Source: Thiocystis violacea
GTDB lineage: Bacteria > Pseudomonadota > Gammaproteobacteria > Chromatiales > Chromatiaceae
Assembly (NCBI RefSeq): GCF_016583565.1
Contig: NZ_NRRF01000002.1
Location: forward strand, 1 to 64,000
Reading direction: 5' to 3'
DNA length: 64,000 bases
Shown here: one piece after another, positions 49,284 through 59,854 of the stretch
Layout of the letters: the number at the start of each line of letters is the position of its first letter
Position numbering within the stretch: position 1 is the stretch's first letter
The notes under the pieces: model-generated
The model's database searches: none
Told to the model about the DNA's origin: nothing
The model's input: only the letters and a program-made list of their open reading frames with translations
Position numbers and translations under genes: made by a program

Positions 49284-52200
49284 AGGTCCCTTTCTCTTGG
49301 CGCTGGCGCTCTGCGCGAGTGCCCTCCCTGCCGCGCCGGTCCGGCTCGTCACCTTCGGGCCGGAGGCGGCGCCGGGCAAGGGCGACGACGACTACTCCGA
49401 AGAGCTCTTCCTGCGGGTGCCGAGCGATCTCACGGGTCCGCTCGATGTCCAGCTCTTCGACCCGGACGTCGGCGGGAGCGAGGACGAGCCCAACGGCAAC
49501 TGGAATACCCGCACGCGATTCACCCTCTTCGGCGGCGCGGGTGCCGCGCGCACCGGCGGCGGCGAGCGCCTGGCCGAGGCGGTCTTCGGCGAGGATCCGG
49601 GCCTCGACGGGCGTTGGCGCCGACTCGCACGCATCGACCCGCGGCAGGGCGACGCGGATGGCGATGTCTCCGTCTTCAGGCTGCTGGTTCAGGGCGTCAG
49701 CGGGGACGATGGCAATCTCTACGACATCCAGGTGCGCGCGGCTGGGGATGCGCAGGAGCGTCCAGCGACCGGGGTGGAGATCCTGGACGTCCGCCCGGCG
49801 CTCGCGGTCCCGCCGGATCCGACGCGCTTCGCGGAGGCGAGGCTCCAGGTCCCGGTTGGCACCAGGGCGCTCAGCATCCGCGGCTTCGACCTCGACCGTG
49901 CCCGCGCCCTCCTGGAGATGCCCTTCGTCGCGGCCAAGACCCTGCGCTCCTCGGGGGACGCGCGCTGGCAGCAGGACGAGATCGAGATCCCCGCCGACGC
50001 CTCGCCGCCAGCGGCCGCCGTCCTCATCCGGGGCGGCCGCACCCTCTTCAACGACCTCGTTCTGGAAGTCGCGGACCAGGACGGCCGTCCCCTGGCGTTC
50101 CGGCTTCCGGTGCGGATGGTGTCCGAGCCGATTCTGCCGAGACCCAGCATCGACTTCACCTTTCAGCCGGATTGCCGCTCCGTCGCCTTCGATGGCGGCG
50201 CTTCCGAGGGCGTGGACGACCACTTGACCGACTACCGCTGGGACTTCGGCGACGGCCGCCAGGGCGCGGGGGCGCGTATCGAGCACGGCTACGACCAGCC
50301 AGGTACCTATGAGGTCGCCCTCACGGTCATCGACGATTCGGGGCGGGCGGCCGATCGCGCGCGCACCCGCGCCCAGGTCAAGATCAATCGGCCCCCGCAG
50401 GCCGTGCCCGGTCCACGGCGAACGCTCGCGCCCGGTGAGCGGGCGGACTTCGATGCCGGGGCATCGCGCGATCCCGACGGCCGACTCATCGGCTATCGCT
50501 GGGACTTCGGCGATGGCAGCGGCGCGGGCGGGCGGGAGGCCAGTCACAGCTACGCCCAGCCCGGCCGCTACCCGGTGACGCTGAGCGCCGAGGATGACGG
50601 ACCCGGGCCTTGCACCCAGTCGGAGGCCAAGACCCAGGTCTGGGTGAATGCCGCCCCGCTGCCCGAGGCCGGGCCGGATCAGGTCGTGGCGGTCGGCGAG
50701 CCGGTGCGCCTCGACGCCGGGGCCAGCCGCGACCCGGATGGCAAGATCCAGGGCTACCGCTGGGACTTCGGGGACGGTGCCGCCGCCGATGGCGCGCGCG
50801 TCGAGCACGCCTATGAGCGCCCAGGCCGCTACCAGGTCGTGCTGACGACGACCGACGATGCCGGTGTCGGCAACAGCGAGGCACAGGATCGGCTCGGCGT
50901 CTGGGTGAACGCCCCGCCCGTCGCCGCCGCCACGGGTGCGGAGCGCGGCGCCGTCGACGAGCCGCTGAACTTCGACGCCGCCGCCTCCCAGGACCCGGAT
51001 GGCGCGCTGATCGAGCACCGCTGGGACTTCGGCGACGGCGCGACGGCCGAGGGCGTGACAGTCGTCCACCGCTATGCGGCACCGGGCACCTATGTCGTCA
51101 CGCTGCGGGTCCGCGACGACTCCGGGGCCAGCTCGGCGGTGGACGAGACCCTGCTGAAGATCGTCGTCAATGATCCGCCGGTCGCGGACGCCGGTCCGGA
51201 TCAGTGGGTCACCGCGAGCGAGGTCCGCTTCGATGGCGGCGGCTCGCGTGATCCGGATGGCCGGATCCAATCCTGGCGGTGGGACTTCGGCGACGGCGAG
51301 AGCGGCGAGGGCGCGACGCCAAGGCACGTCTATGCGGCACCTGGCACCTATGCCGTCAGGCTCAGTGTGACGGACGATTCCGGTACCCCCTCGGCGACGA
51401 CCGAGGACGGCATGCAGGTCCGCCTCAATGAACGGCCGGTGGCGGATGCCGGACCGGACCAGCTCGGCGTGCCCGGCCAGACGCTGACCTTCGACGGCGC
51501 CGGCTCCTTCGATCCGGACGGCCGCCTGGTCGAGTATCGCTGGGACTTCGGCGACGGCTCGGGCGCGAGCGGGGTCCGGGTCACGCATGTCTACGACAGG
51601 CCCGGTCGCTACGATGTGGGCCTCGAGGTGCGCGACGACTCGGGCCACGCCACGGCCTTCGCGACGGCGGATGCGCTGGTGCGCATCAACGCGGCGCCCG
51701 TCGCCGTCGCCGGGCCAGACCAGCTGGTCGCGCCCGGCGACCCGGTCTGGCTGGATGCGGGCGCTTCCTATGACCCGGACGGTGAGATCCGCTCCGCTGT
51801 CTGGCGTCTCGACGACGCCGACCCCATCGCAGCGCCCAAGGCCGAGCTGAGCTTCGACACGCCCGGTGTCGTCACGGCCAGGCTCGAGGTGACGGACGAT
51901 AGCGGCGCGGCCAACGCACGCAGCCAGGGCGCGCTCAGTATCCGCGTCAACCATCCGCCGAGCGCCGTGCTCGCCCCGCGTATCGACCAATGCGAGCTGC
52001 GGGTGCGGCTCGACGGCAGCGACTCCTCCGATCCGGATGCGGATCCGCTGCGCTTTCTCTGGGACTTCGGCGACGCGAGCCCGCCCGGGCACGGCGCGCG
52101 GGTCGTCCACCGCTTCGCGCAGGCTGGGCGCTATCCCGTGACCCTGAGGGTGGACGACGGGACCGGGCTCGCGAACGCCACGGACAGCGCGGCAGCGGAG

Positions 52201-54087
52201 ATCTGGATCCACCGCCCGCCGGTCGCCGTCGCCGAGGCGCCCGATCTGGTGTGCGCGGGCGATCTCGTCCTCTTCAACGGCACGCGCTCGCAGGATCCGG
52301 ACGGCGGCCAGCTGCTCTACGCCTGGGACTTCGGGGACGGCTCATCGGCGCAGACGGTGAGTCCCGTCAAGCGCTATGACGCCGGCGGACACTATGCCGT
52401 CACCCTCGGCGTGCAGGACGACTCGGCCCTGTCCTGCAACCGGGCTCAGGCGCGTATCGGCCTGACGGTCGTGGATGCGCCGGTTGCCGTCGCGGGCGAG
52501 GACAGGCGTGTCTGCGCGGGTCAGCCGATCACCTTCGACGGCACCGCCTCGCGCGACTTCGACGGCGTCGTCAACGCCTATCAATGGGATTTCGGTGACG
52601 GCGAGCAGGGCGGCGGCGCTCAGCCGACCCATCTCTATGCGGGTGCCGGCGACTACCGCGTCACGCTCACCATCACCGGGGATCGGGTCGGGGATTGCAG
52701 CAACCGCAACAGCGACCAGCTCCAGGTGCGGGTCCTGCAAGCCCCGCGGGTCGCGATTCGCGGGCCTGTCGCCGTCCCCGTCCAGCACGAACTCGCGCTC
52801 CAGGCCGTCCCCGCCGATGACCAGGCGGGCGAGCTGGATCCTGGTCTCTCGGTGCGCTGGGACTTCGGCGACGGCTCGCGGGGCGAGGGCGACAGGGTCA
52901 CCCATGCCTACGCCACGGCCGGGCGTTATCAGGTCGTACTCAGCGTCGACGACGGCCTCGGTGGGCTCTGCAGTCAGACCCGGCGATTGCATTCCGTCTT
53001 GGTGAACGCCCCGCCCGAGGCGGTCGCGGGGCCGGATCTGCAGGTCGCCCAGGGCGAGCCCCTGGTCCTGGACGGTTCCGCCAGCCTGGACCCGGATGGC
53101 GTGATCAAGGGCTATCGGTGGGACTTCGGCGACGGCGCGCGGGGCGAGGGGGTTCGGCTCACGCATCGCTACCAGACGCCGGGCGTCTACACCGTCGAGC
53201 TGAGTGTGACGGACGACTCCGGGCTCGCCAACGCGGCGGACAGCGATCGGCTGGAGGTCCGGGTGAATGCGCCGCCCGTGCCGCGCATCGCCGTCAGTCC
53301 GGCGGCGCCCTGTCCCGACGAGGAGGTCGGCGTGGATGCCGGCGCCTCGACCGACCCGGACGGGAGCCTGACGGCCTGGGTCTGGGACTTCGGCGACGGT
53401 GCCCGCTGGGAGGGTGTGCGTGCCGCGCATCGCTATACGCAGCCCGGACGCTACAGCCTCAGCCTCGCGCTATCCGACGACAGCGGGCTCGCGAACGCCA
53501 CGGCGACGGCCGTGCGCGACATTCAGGTCAATCGGGCGCCGATCGCCGCGATCCGCCGCCCGCTGAGCGCATGCCCCGGCCAGTCGATCGGATTCGACGC
53601 CTCGGATTCGCTCGACTCCGACGGCCGCATCACCGGCTACGACTGGCGCTTCGGGGATGGCGACCAGGGTGTCGGCGCCACCGCGACGCACAGCTACGCC
53701 GCCGTCGGACGCTATCCCGTCGAGCTGATCGTGACCGATGATTCGGGGAGTGGCTGCGCGCGTGGCCGCGCCCTCGCGGAGGCGGTCGTCAACGCCGCCC
53801 CGACGGCGCGGATTCAAGCCTCGTCCGAGGTGGCCTACCTGGACGGCGCCCACGAGGCCATCCAATTCGATGCCACCGCCTCCAGCGACCCGGACGCCGA
53901 CCCGCTCGTCTACCTCTGGGACTTCGGCGACGGCGGCAGCGGGCGCGGACCCAAGGTCGCCCATCGCTTCACCCAGGCGGGACGCTATCAGGTGACCTTG
54001 AGGGTCAGGGACGACTCGGGAACGGACTGCGCGGAGGCCACGGCTCAGACCCAGATCCGCGTCGAAGACGCGCGACCGGCCCCTTGA
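49267..54087 (+). CDS. Giant exported protein with fifteen PKD repeats
   Basis: A 1,606-residue surface or secreted protein. A signal peptide (residues ~1-25, FLLALALCASALPAA) is followed by a ~270-residue N-terminal domain of unknown type. Fifteen consecutive PKD domains of ~85 residues then run to the end. Fourteen carry WDFGDG or a close variant; the seventh is degenerate (WRLDDADP). Many units share AGPDQ at the start and TDDSG near the end. No membrane anchor or sorting signal closes the protein. PKD arrays typically serve adhesion or extracellular binding. It overlaps the LysM/FecR gene by 17 bp, and the ATG at 49267 has GAGG upstream. Confidence 0.9.
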   Translation: MVARIRGPFLLALALCASALPAAPVRLVTFGPEAAPGKGDDDYSEELFLRVPSDLTGPLDVQLFDPDVGGSEDEPNGNWNTRTRFTLFGGAGAARTGGGERLAEAVFGEDPGLDGRWRRLARIDPRQGDADGDVSVFRLLVQGVSGDDGNLYDIQVRAAGDAQERPATGVEILDVRPALAVPPDPTRFAEARLQVPVGTRALSIRGFDLDRARALLEMPFVAAKTLRSSGDARWQQDEIEIPADASPPAAAVLIRGGRTLFNDLVLEVADQDGRPLAFRLPVRMVSEPILPRPSIDFTFQPDCRSVAFDGGASEGVDDHLTDYRWDFGDGRQGAGARIEHGYDQPGTYEVALTVIDDSGRAADRARTRAQVKINRPPQAVPGPRRTLAPGERADFDAGASRDPDGRLIGYRWDFGDGSGAGGREASHSYAQPGRYPVTLSAEDDGPGPCTQSEAKTQVWVNAAPLPEAGPDQVVAVGEPVRLDAGASRDPDGKIQGYRWDFGDGAAADGARVEHAYERPGRYQVVLTTTDDAGVGNSEAQDRLGVWVNAPPVAAATGAERGAVDEPLNFDAAASQDPDGALIEHRWDFGDGATAEGVTVVHRYAAPGTYVVTLRVRDDSGASSAVDETLLKIVVNDPPVADAGPDQWVTASEVRFDGGGSRDPDGRIQSWRWDFGDGESGEGATPRHVYAAPGTYAVRLSVTDDSGTPSATTEDGMQVRLNERPVADAGPDQLGVPGQTLTFDGAGSFDPDGRLVEYRWDFGDGSGASGVRVTHVYDRPGRYDVGLEVRDDSGHATAFATADALVRINAAPVAVAGPDQLVAPGDPVWLDAGASYDPDGEIRSAVWRLDDADPIAAPKAELSFDTPGVVTARLEVTDDSGAANARSQGALSIRVNHPPSAVLAPRIDQCELRVRLDGSDSSDPDADPLRFLWDFGDASPPGHGARVVHRFAQAGRYPVTLRVDDGTGLANATDSAAAEIWIHRPPVAVAEAPDLVCAGDLVLFNGTRSQDPDGGQLLYAWDFGDGSSAQTVSPVKRYDAGGHYAVTLGVQDDSALSCNRAQARIGLTVVDAPVAVAGEDRRVCAGQPITFDGTASRDFDGVVNAYQWDFGDGEQGGGAQPTHLYAGAGDYRVTLTITGDRVGDCSNRNSDQLQVRVLQAPRVAIRGPVAVPVQHELALQAVPADDQAGELDPGLSVRWDFGDGSRGEGDRVTHAYATAGRYQVVLSVDDGLGGLCSQTRRLHSVLVNAPPEAVAGPDLQVAQGEPLVLDGSASLDPDGVIKGYRWDFGDGARGEGVRLTHRYQTPGVYTVELSVTDDSGLANAADSDRLEVRVNAPPVPRIAVSPAAPCPDEEVGVDAGASTDPDGSLTAWVWDFGDGARWEGVRAAHRYTQPGRYSLSLALSDDSGLANATATAVRDIQVNRAPIAAIRRPLSACPGQSIGFDASDSLDSDGRITGYDWRFGDGDQGVGATATHSYAAVGRYPVELIVTDDSGSGCARGRALAEAVVNAAPTARIQASSEVAYLDGAHEAIQFDATASSDPDADPLVYLWDFGDGGSGRGPKVAHRFTQAGRYQVTLRVRDDSGTDCAEATAQTQIRVEDARPAP

Positions 54088-54184
54088 TGCCGACGCCCGC
54101 GCTTGAGCCTGCACTCGCCCGCCGCTAGCATGCCGGCCCAACCTCGCATCGCCCGCGTCCGCCACGGAGCACCGCCGACTCGCC

Positions 54185-57100
54185 ATGGATGACACCGCCA
54201 AACCGGCCAACCCCGAGATCCGCGACAACTCGGCCGCCCAGCCCGCGCCGGTCGACGCCTTCATCGCCCGCTGGGCCAGTGCCACCGGGACCGAGCGCGC
54301 CAACTACCAGCTCTTCCTCACCGAACTCTGCGCCCTGCTGGAGCTGCCTCAGCCCGATCCCGCTCGCGAGGACAATCAGGACAACGCCTATTGCTTCGAG
54401 CGCCGCGTCGTCTTCCACCACGGCGACGGCACCCAGAGCCACGGCTTCATCGACCTCTACCGCCGCGCCTGCTACGTCCTTGAGGCCAAACAGTCCGGCC
54501 TGCACCTGGACACCCCCGGCTGGGACAAGGCCATGCTGCGCGCGCACGGCCAGGCCGTGCAGTACGTCCGCGCCCTGCCGAGCGAAGAGGGCCGCCCGCC
54601 CTTCGTCATCGCCGTGGACGTCGGCCGCAGCATCGAGCTCTACAGCGAGTTCAGCCGCAGCGGCGGGGCCTACATCCCCTTCCCGGACCCGCGCGGCCAC
54701 CGCATCCGCCTCGCCGACCTGCGCGACGCCGAGATCCGCGCGCGCCTGCGTGCCGTCTGGCTCGACCCGCTCAGCCTGGACCCCAGCCGCCGCGCCGCCC
54801 GCGTCACCCGTGAGATCGCCGCGCGCCTGGCGCGGCTCGCCGTCTCGCTGGAAGCGGCCGGACACCCGCCCGAGCTGACCGCCGCCTTCCTCATCCGCTG
54901 TCTCTTCACCCTCTTCGCCGAGGACGTGGGCCTCATCAAGCAGGCCGGCTTCACCGAGCTGCTCGCGTCAGTGCGCGACAACCCCGTCCAATTCGTGCCG
55001 CTCGCCGAGCACCTGTGGCGCGACATGAACGCCGGCAGCCCCTTCTCGCCGATCCTGCGCGAGCGCGTGCCGCGCTTCAACGGCGGGCTCTTCGCCGACC
55101 CCAGCGCCCTGCCGCTGGACCGCGACCAGATCGACCTGCTCATCGAGGCTGGCCGCGCCGACTGGCGCCAGGTCGAGCCCGCCATCTTCGGCACCCTGCT
55201 GGAGCGCGCGCTCGACCCCCTGGAGCGGCACAAGCTCGGCGCCCACTACACCCCGCGCGCCTATGTCGAGCGCCTGGTCCTGCCCACCGTCATCGAGCCC
55301 CTGCGCGAGGAGTGGACCGCCGTGCAGAGCGCCGCCGTCAGCCTGCACGAGCAGGGCAAGGACGTTGAGGCCGCGCGCCTCGCCCGCGGCTTCCAGGTCC
55401 GGCTCGCCAACGTCCGGGTGCTGGATCCCGCCTGCGGCTCCGGCAACTTCCTCTACGTCACCCTGGAGCACCTCAAGCGTCTGGAGGGCGAGGTGCTGGA
55501 CACCCTGGAATCCCTCGGCGCCGGCCAGACCCTGCTGGACATGGAAGGCGTCAGCGTCGACCCGCATCAGCTCCTCGGGCTGGAGCTCAACCCGCGCGCC
55601 GCCACCATCGCCGAGATGGTCCTCTGGATCGGCTACCTGCAATGGCACGTGCGCACCCACGGCAGCGTCCACCCGCCCGAGCCCATCATCCGCGACTTCC
55701 GCAACATCCAGTGCCGCGACGCCGTGCTCGCCTACGACCGCATGGAATGGGTGACGGACGCGACCGGCCAGCCCGTCTCGCGCTGGGACGGTCGGACCAT
55801 GAAGACTCATCCCATTACCGGCGAGCCGGTGCCGGACGAGACCGCGCGGACGCCGCTGGAGCGCTATGTCAATCCGCGCCGGGCCGAGTGGCCGGAGGCG
55901 GATTTCGTGGTGGGGAATCCGCCGTTTATTGGCGCCTCCAACATGCGCCGTGCCTTGGGTGACGGCTATGTGGACGCGCTGCGCGGGGTGCGGTCGGAAG
56001 TTCCCGAGTCCGCCGACTACGTCATGTATTGGTGGGACCAGGCGGCCGGGCTGGCCCGCGCCGCACAGATTCGCCGCTTTGGCTTCATCACCACCAACAG
56101 CCTACGCCAGACCTTCAATCGGCGGGTGCTTGAGCGGCATCTGACCGCCGCCGAGCCGCTCTCGCTGCTCTACGCCGTGCCGGATCATCCCTGGGTGGAC
56201 GCCGCCGACGGCGCGGCGGTGCGCATCGGCATGACGGTCGGCCAGGCGGGCGAGCTGCACGGTTTGCTCGACCGGGTAACGGCGGAGCGCGGCGGTCAGG
56301 GCGAGGGGTTGGATGTGGATCTGGAGCGGACGGCGGGATTTATCCACGCCGATCTGCGGATTGGGGCCAATGTCACCGCCGCGCTGCCGCTGCGGGCCAA
56401 TCAGGGCATCAGTTCGCCCGGCGTCAAGCTGCATGGCGCCGGCTTCATCGTCACGCGCGAGGAGGCCGCCTCGCTGGGGCTCGGCCGGCTGCTAGGGCTG
56501 GAACGGCACATTCGCGCCTATCTTAACGGTCGCGATCTGACCCAGAGTCCGCGCGGGGTCATGGTCATCGACCTCTTCGGACTTGCCGCCGAGGAGGTCC
56601 GGGTACGTTACCCCGAGGTCTATCAGTGGGTGCTGGAGCGGGTGAAGCCGGAGCGGGATGCAAACAACCGAGCCGCCTATCGAGAGAACTGGTGGGTCTT
56701 TGGCGAGCCGCGCAATGATTTCCGCCCCACGCTGGTCGGGCTGCCGCGTTACATCGCCACGGTCGAGACCGCCAAGCACCGCACGTTCGTCTTCCTCGAC
56801 CAGTCCATCCTGCCCGACAACAAGCTGATCGCCATCGCCCTTTCCGGCGCCTGGAAGCTGGGTGTGCTATCCAGCCGAATCCATGTCTTCTGGGCGCTTG
56901 CGACCGGCAGCCGTCTTGGCGTCGGCAACGACCCTGTATACGTCAAAACCCGCTGCTTCGAGACCTTCCCCTTCCCCGACGCCTCCGAACCCATCAAGTC
57001 CCGCATCCGCCAGCTCGGCGAAGACCTCGACGCCCACCGCAAACAGCGTCAGGCCCTGCATCCGGACCTGACCATGACCGGGATGTACAACGTCCTCGAC

Positions 57101-57664
57101 CGTCTGCGCCGGGGCGAGCCGCTGACCGCCAAGGAAAAGACCATCCACGCGCAGGGCCTGGTCGCCGTGCTCCGCCAGCTCCACGACGAGCTGGACGCGG
57201 CCGTGCTCGACGCCTACGGCTGGTCCGACCTGACCGACGCCCTGCTCGGCGCCGCGCCGGGCAGCGAGGCCGCGGCCGAGGTGGAAGAGGGCATCCTGCA
57301 ACGCCTGGTCGCGCTCAACGCCGAGCGCGCGGCCGAGGAGCGGCGCGGCCTGGTCCGCTGGCTGCGCCCGGAATTCCAGCGTCCGAGCCAGGGCGCGGAG
57401 GAGGCCGGCGCGGCCGGACAGGAGGCCGTGCCGCCGATCGTACCCGCCGCCGCCGGTCCCAAGCCCGCCTGGCCCAAGACCCTGCCGGAGCAGTTCCAGG
57501 CCCTGCGCGCGGCCCTGACCGCCAGTCCCGGCCCCGCCACCCCCGTCGAGCTGGCCAAGCGGTTCACCCGCGCCCCCAAGGCCAAGGTCGCCGAGCTGCT
57601 CGACACCCTCGCCAGCCTCGGCCACGCCCGCTGCCTGGACGACGGCCGCTACCTCCCTGGCTGA
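54185..57664 (+). CDS. Single-chain restriction-modification enzyme, type IIG/IIL (MmeI-like)
   Basis: A 1,159-residue protein combining nuclease, methylase and target recognition. The N-terminal region has a PD-(D/E)xK-like site in [16 protein letters not shown] (residues ~87-102). The methylase core has the SAM-binding motif [10 protein letters not shown] near residue 412 and the catalytic NPPF near 576, which marks an amino-methyltransferase. [16 protein letters not shown] and the ~270 residues after it resemble the recognition region. A winged-helix-like tail closes it ([21 protein letters not shown]). No separate restriction or specificity gene is next to it, so it is probably a stand-alone defence gene. 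It could alternatively be methylase-only. Confidence 0.83.
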   Translation: MDDTAKPANPEIRDNSAAQPAPVDAFIARWASATGTERANYQLFLTELCALLELPQPDPAREDNQDNAYCFERRVVFHHGDGTQSHGFIDLYRRACYVLEAKQSGLHLDTPGWDKAMLRAHGQAVQYVRALPSEEGRPPFVIAVDVGRSIELYSEFSRSGGAYIPFPDPRGHRIRLADLRDAEIRARLRAVWLDPLSLDPSRRAARVTREIAARLARLAVSLEAAGHPPELTAAFLIRCLFTLFAEDVGLIKQAGFTELLASVRDNPVQFVPLAEHLWRDMNAGSPFSPILRERVPRFNGGLFADPSALPLDRDQIDLLIEAGRADWRQVEPAIFGTLLERALDPLERHKLGAHYTPRAYVERLVLPTVIEPLREEWTAVQSAAVSLHEQGKDVEAARLARGFQVRLANVRVLDPACGSGNFLYVTLEHLKRLEGEVLDTLESLGAGQTLLDMEGVSVDPHQLLGLELNPRAATIAEMVLWIGYLQWHVRTHGSVHPPEPIIRDFRNIQCRDAVLAYDRMEWVTDATGQPVSRWDGRTMKTHPITGEPVPDETARTPLERYVNPRRAEWPEADFVVGNPPFIGASNMRRALGDGYVDALRGVRSEVPESADYVMYWWDQAAGLARAAQIRRFGFITTNSLRQTFNRRVLERHLTAAEPLSLLYAVPDHPWVDAADGAAVRIGMTVGQAGELHGLLDRVTAERGGQGEGLDVDLERTAGFIHADLRIGANVTAALPLRANQGISSPGVKLHGAGFIVTREEAASLGLGRLLGLERHIRAYLNGRDLTQSPRGVMVIDLFGLAAEEVRVRYPEVYQWVLERVKPERDANNRAAYRENWWVFGEPRNDFRPTLVGLPRYIATVETAKHRTFVFLDQSILPDNKLIAIALSGAWKLGVLSSRIHVFWALATGSRLGVGNDPVYVKTRCFETFPFPDASEPIKSRIRQLGEDLDAHRKQRQALHPDLTMTGMYNVLDRLRRGEPLTAKEKTIHAQGLVAVLRQLHDELDAAVLDAYGWSDLTDALLGAAPGSEAAAEVEEGILQRLVALNAERAAEERRGLVRWLRPEFQRPSQGAEEAGAAGQEAVPPIVPAAAGPKPAWPKTLPEQFQALRAALTASPGPATPVELAKRFTRAPKAKVAELLDTLASLGHARCLDDGRYLPG

Positions 57665-57676
57665 GCAAACAAAAGC

Positions 57677-58113
57677 GCTGGATCGCGTGGGATGGGCAAA
57701 GCCCGCGCGATGAGTGTTCTTGTCGGCGTCGAGCGTTCACGGGCGTGCCCATCCTCTCAACGCCGAGCCTTGCAAGATGGGCACGTCCGACCAGCGTCGC
57801 GGCCGCCTGCGGGGTCGGAGCGCGGACTTTGCCCATCCTACCGGCCGAGCAAACACAAGGGCTGGATCGCGTAGGATGGGCAAAGCCCGCGCGATGAGTG
57901 TTCTTGCTGGCGTCGAGCGTTTACGGGCGTGCCCATCCTCTCAACGCCGAGCCTTGCAAGATGGGCACGTCCGACCAGCGTCGCGGCCGCCTGCGGGGTC
58001 GGAGCGCGGACTTTGCCCATCCTACCGGCCGAGTAAACACAAGGGCTGGATCGCGTGGGATGGGCAAGGCCCGTGCGTTGAGCTTTCACGGGCGTGCCCA
58101 TCGTCGTCTGAGC
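57677..58113. repeat. Tandem array of 184-bp GGATGGGC-type repeats
   Basis: GCTGGATCGCGT recurs at 57677, 57861 and 58045, giving two full 184-bp units and a truncated third. Each unit has GGATGGGCAAAGCCCGCG near the start and the inverted CGCGGACTTTGCCCATCC near its end, with GTGCCCATCCTCTCAACG and GATGGGCACGTCC inside. Units 1 and 2 are almost identical. It fills the space between the restriction-modification gene and the convergent cyclase gene. Confidence 0.9.
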
Positions 58114-58119
58114 GCGCCG

Positions 58120-59277
58120 TCAGTCGCCCGCGACCATCACGCGGTTGCGTCCCCGGTCCTTGGCCTCGTAGAGGGCGGCGTCGGCCGCCTTGATGAGGTC
58201 GCGGGTGGAGGTGGTCTCGTCCGGCAGGATCTCCGCCACGCCCAGGCTGACGGTGATGCAGTCGGAGGTCGGTGAGGTCGGGTGTGGGATCCGCAGCGAC
58301 TCAATGTCCTCGCGGATGCGCTCGGCGATGGCGGCGGCGTCGCTCAACTGGGTGTTCGGCAGGATGAAGGCGAACTCCTCGCCGCCGATCCGCGCGGCGA
58401 GGTCGCCCGGGCGCCGGGCGGCCGTGGCCATGGACTCCGCTACCTTCCTGAGACACTGGTCTCCGCCCGGGTGCCCGAGATGATCGTTGTAGCGTTTGAA
58501 GTAGTCGATGTCGGCGATCGCCATGGACAGCGGGGTCCGCGTGCGTGCGGCGCGCTTCCACTCGTTGGCGAGCGCCTCCTCGAAGAGGCGGCGGTTGGCG
58601 ATGCCGGTCAGGCTGTCGATCCTGGCCAGCATGGCCTGCTGCTGCTTCTCTTCGATCGACGAGAGGAGCTTGAGCCGCAGCTCGATGGACTCGCGCAGGA
58701 TATGGCTGAACTGACTCGAGGAGACGAGCATGGCGACCATGAAGATCAGGAAGAGGACCGCCATGGTCAGTGAGACGCGGTCTCCCTCGGCGATCAGCCT
58801 CAGGATGATGGGCAGGCTCACCGGAATGGCGAAGAGCTGGAACGCCGGGGTCAGAGCGGAGAGGAGCGGCAGGGCGCCGGCGATCATGCCGCCGAGCGCG
58901 AAGGCGAGGAAGATCTGGTGCAATTGGGATGTGGGGTGGAAAAGGGCGATGCCGGCGGCCCCCCACAGGATCCCGGAGCCCAGTGCGCCGATCAGGAAGA
59001 GGGATCCCCATTCGGTTTCGTGCGTCTGCTGCCTGAGACGCGGGTCGCGAAAGCGGCGCAGTAGGGCGTAGCGCGCCAGGGTGACCGCGTAGATGGCTGC
59101 GATCCACAGCAGCAGTTTGCGACCGTCGATATCGCCATAAAAGATGAGGACCAGAACCAGGCCGTTGACGAGGTTCACCGCCAGCGAGGTGCCAAGCTGC
59201 TGGTAGGCATGCTCGATCTGCAGTGCCAGCACCTTCCTGGTCAGCGCTGTCCTGGGCATTGGCAGCAGGTCGATCAT
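58120..59277 (-). CDS. Membrane-bound diguanylate cyclase
   Basis: Makes cyclic-di-GMP from GTP. The 385-residue protein has six hydrophobic segments between about residues 22 and 195, a MASE-like membrane sensor. A short helical linker leads to a GGDEF domain with DSLTGIANRR, the intact signature RIGGEEF and an RPGD inhibitory site five residues before it. Activity with product feedback is therefore expected. It ends 7 bp from the tandem-repeat array. I chose the ATG at 59277; ATG at 59259 is an alternative and the longer frame upstream is not protein-like. Confidence 0.9.
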   Translation of the reverse strand: MIDLLPMPRTALTRKVLALQIEHAYQQLGTSLAVNLVNGLVLVLIFYGDIDGRKLLLWIAAIYAVTLARYALLRRFRDPRLRQQTHETEWGSLFLIGALGSGILWGAAGIALFHPTSQLHQIFLAFALGGMIAGALPLLSALTPAFQLFAIPVSLPIILRLIAEGDRVSLTMAVLFLIFMVAMLVSSSQFSHILRESIELRLKLLSSIEEKQQQAMLARIDSLTGIANRRLFEEALANEWKRAARTRTPLSMAIADIDYFKRYNDHLGHPGGDQCLRKVAESMATAARRPGDLAARIGGEEFAFILPNTQLSDAAAIAERIREDIESLRIPHPTSPTSDCITVSLGVAEILPDETTSTRDLIKAADAALYEAKDRGRNRVMVAGD

Positions 59278-59541
59278 CCGCGGATGCGCCTTCGCACGGC
59301 ATCGGCCCGGCGATTCCGGTGGGCTTCGAGGGGGGGCTGTTCTGTTTCCCGTGCCGAGCATCGCGTCTGATTCCGCAAGCGCGGGGGTCGCTCCTCGATC
59401 CTAGGCAGGGCTGTGGTGGCAGGGTGCCGGAACCCGATTTCGGCTTGCCATCCACTCCCAACCCCGTTGCACCCTGGGTGCGAAGGCCCTTGGCGCCAAG
59501 CTCTGCTCCGAGCGCCGGCCGAGGTCTCCCGCAAAGGCCGG

Positions 59542-59742
59542 TTAACGGGCCTGGCGATAGCTGTCCATCTCTTCCAGCGAGAGCTGTCGGGCCTCCTCTT
59601 CGAGCATGACCGGGATGTCGTCGCGGATGGGGTAGGCGAGCTGGGCCGACAGCGAGATGAGCTCGCCCCGGTCCTTGTCGAAGATCAGTGGACCCTTGGT
59701 CACCGGGCAGACCAGGATGTCGAGCAGTTTCTTGTCCAGCAT
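59542..59742 (-). CDS. Trm112 family protein (YcaR/UPF0434)
   Basis: A small 66-residue soluble protein matching the YcaR type: [14 protein letters not shown] at the start, [21 protein letters not shown] in the middle, and EEEARQL towards the end. In eukaryotes Trm112 activates methyltransferases; the bacterial role is not established, and in E. coli the gene lies near lpxK and kdsB, which are not seen here. An inverted repeat CCGGCC/GGCCGG (59515-59541) lies right after its stop codon. Confidence 0.93.
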   Translation of the reverse strand: MLDKKLLDILVCPVTKGPLIFDKDRGELISLSAQLAYPIRDDIPVMLEEEARQLSLEEMDSYRQAR

Positions 59743-59854
59743 GGGTTGATTGCTCCGCAGAGAGATCTATGTCGAATGAGGCGAGAGTGTAACTCCCTGG
59801 CAGTGCGCTGGGTATCGCGACCGGCGCCGGGTCGCATCCGCTGTTGGAATCAGG

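Noticed and set aside
49213-52212. 999-codon minus-strand open frame opposite the PKD gene
   Set aside because: Its apparent repeats mirror the PKD repeats read backwards. There is no independent evidence of coding.
57677-58113. CRISPR array
   Set aside because: The repeating unit is 184 bp with no variable spacers, and no cas genes are near.
57714-58193. Open frames running through the 184-bp tandem repeats
   Set aside because: The same peptide repeats with the DNA unit on both strands, as expected of a non-coding repeat.
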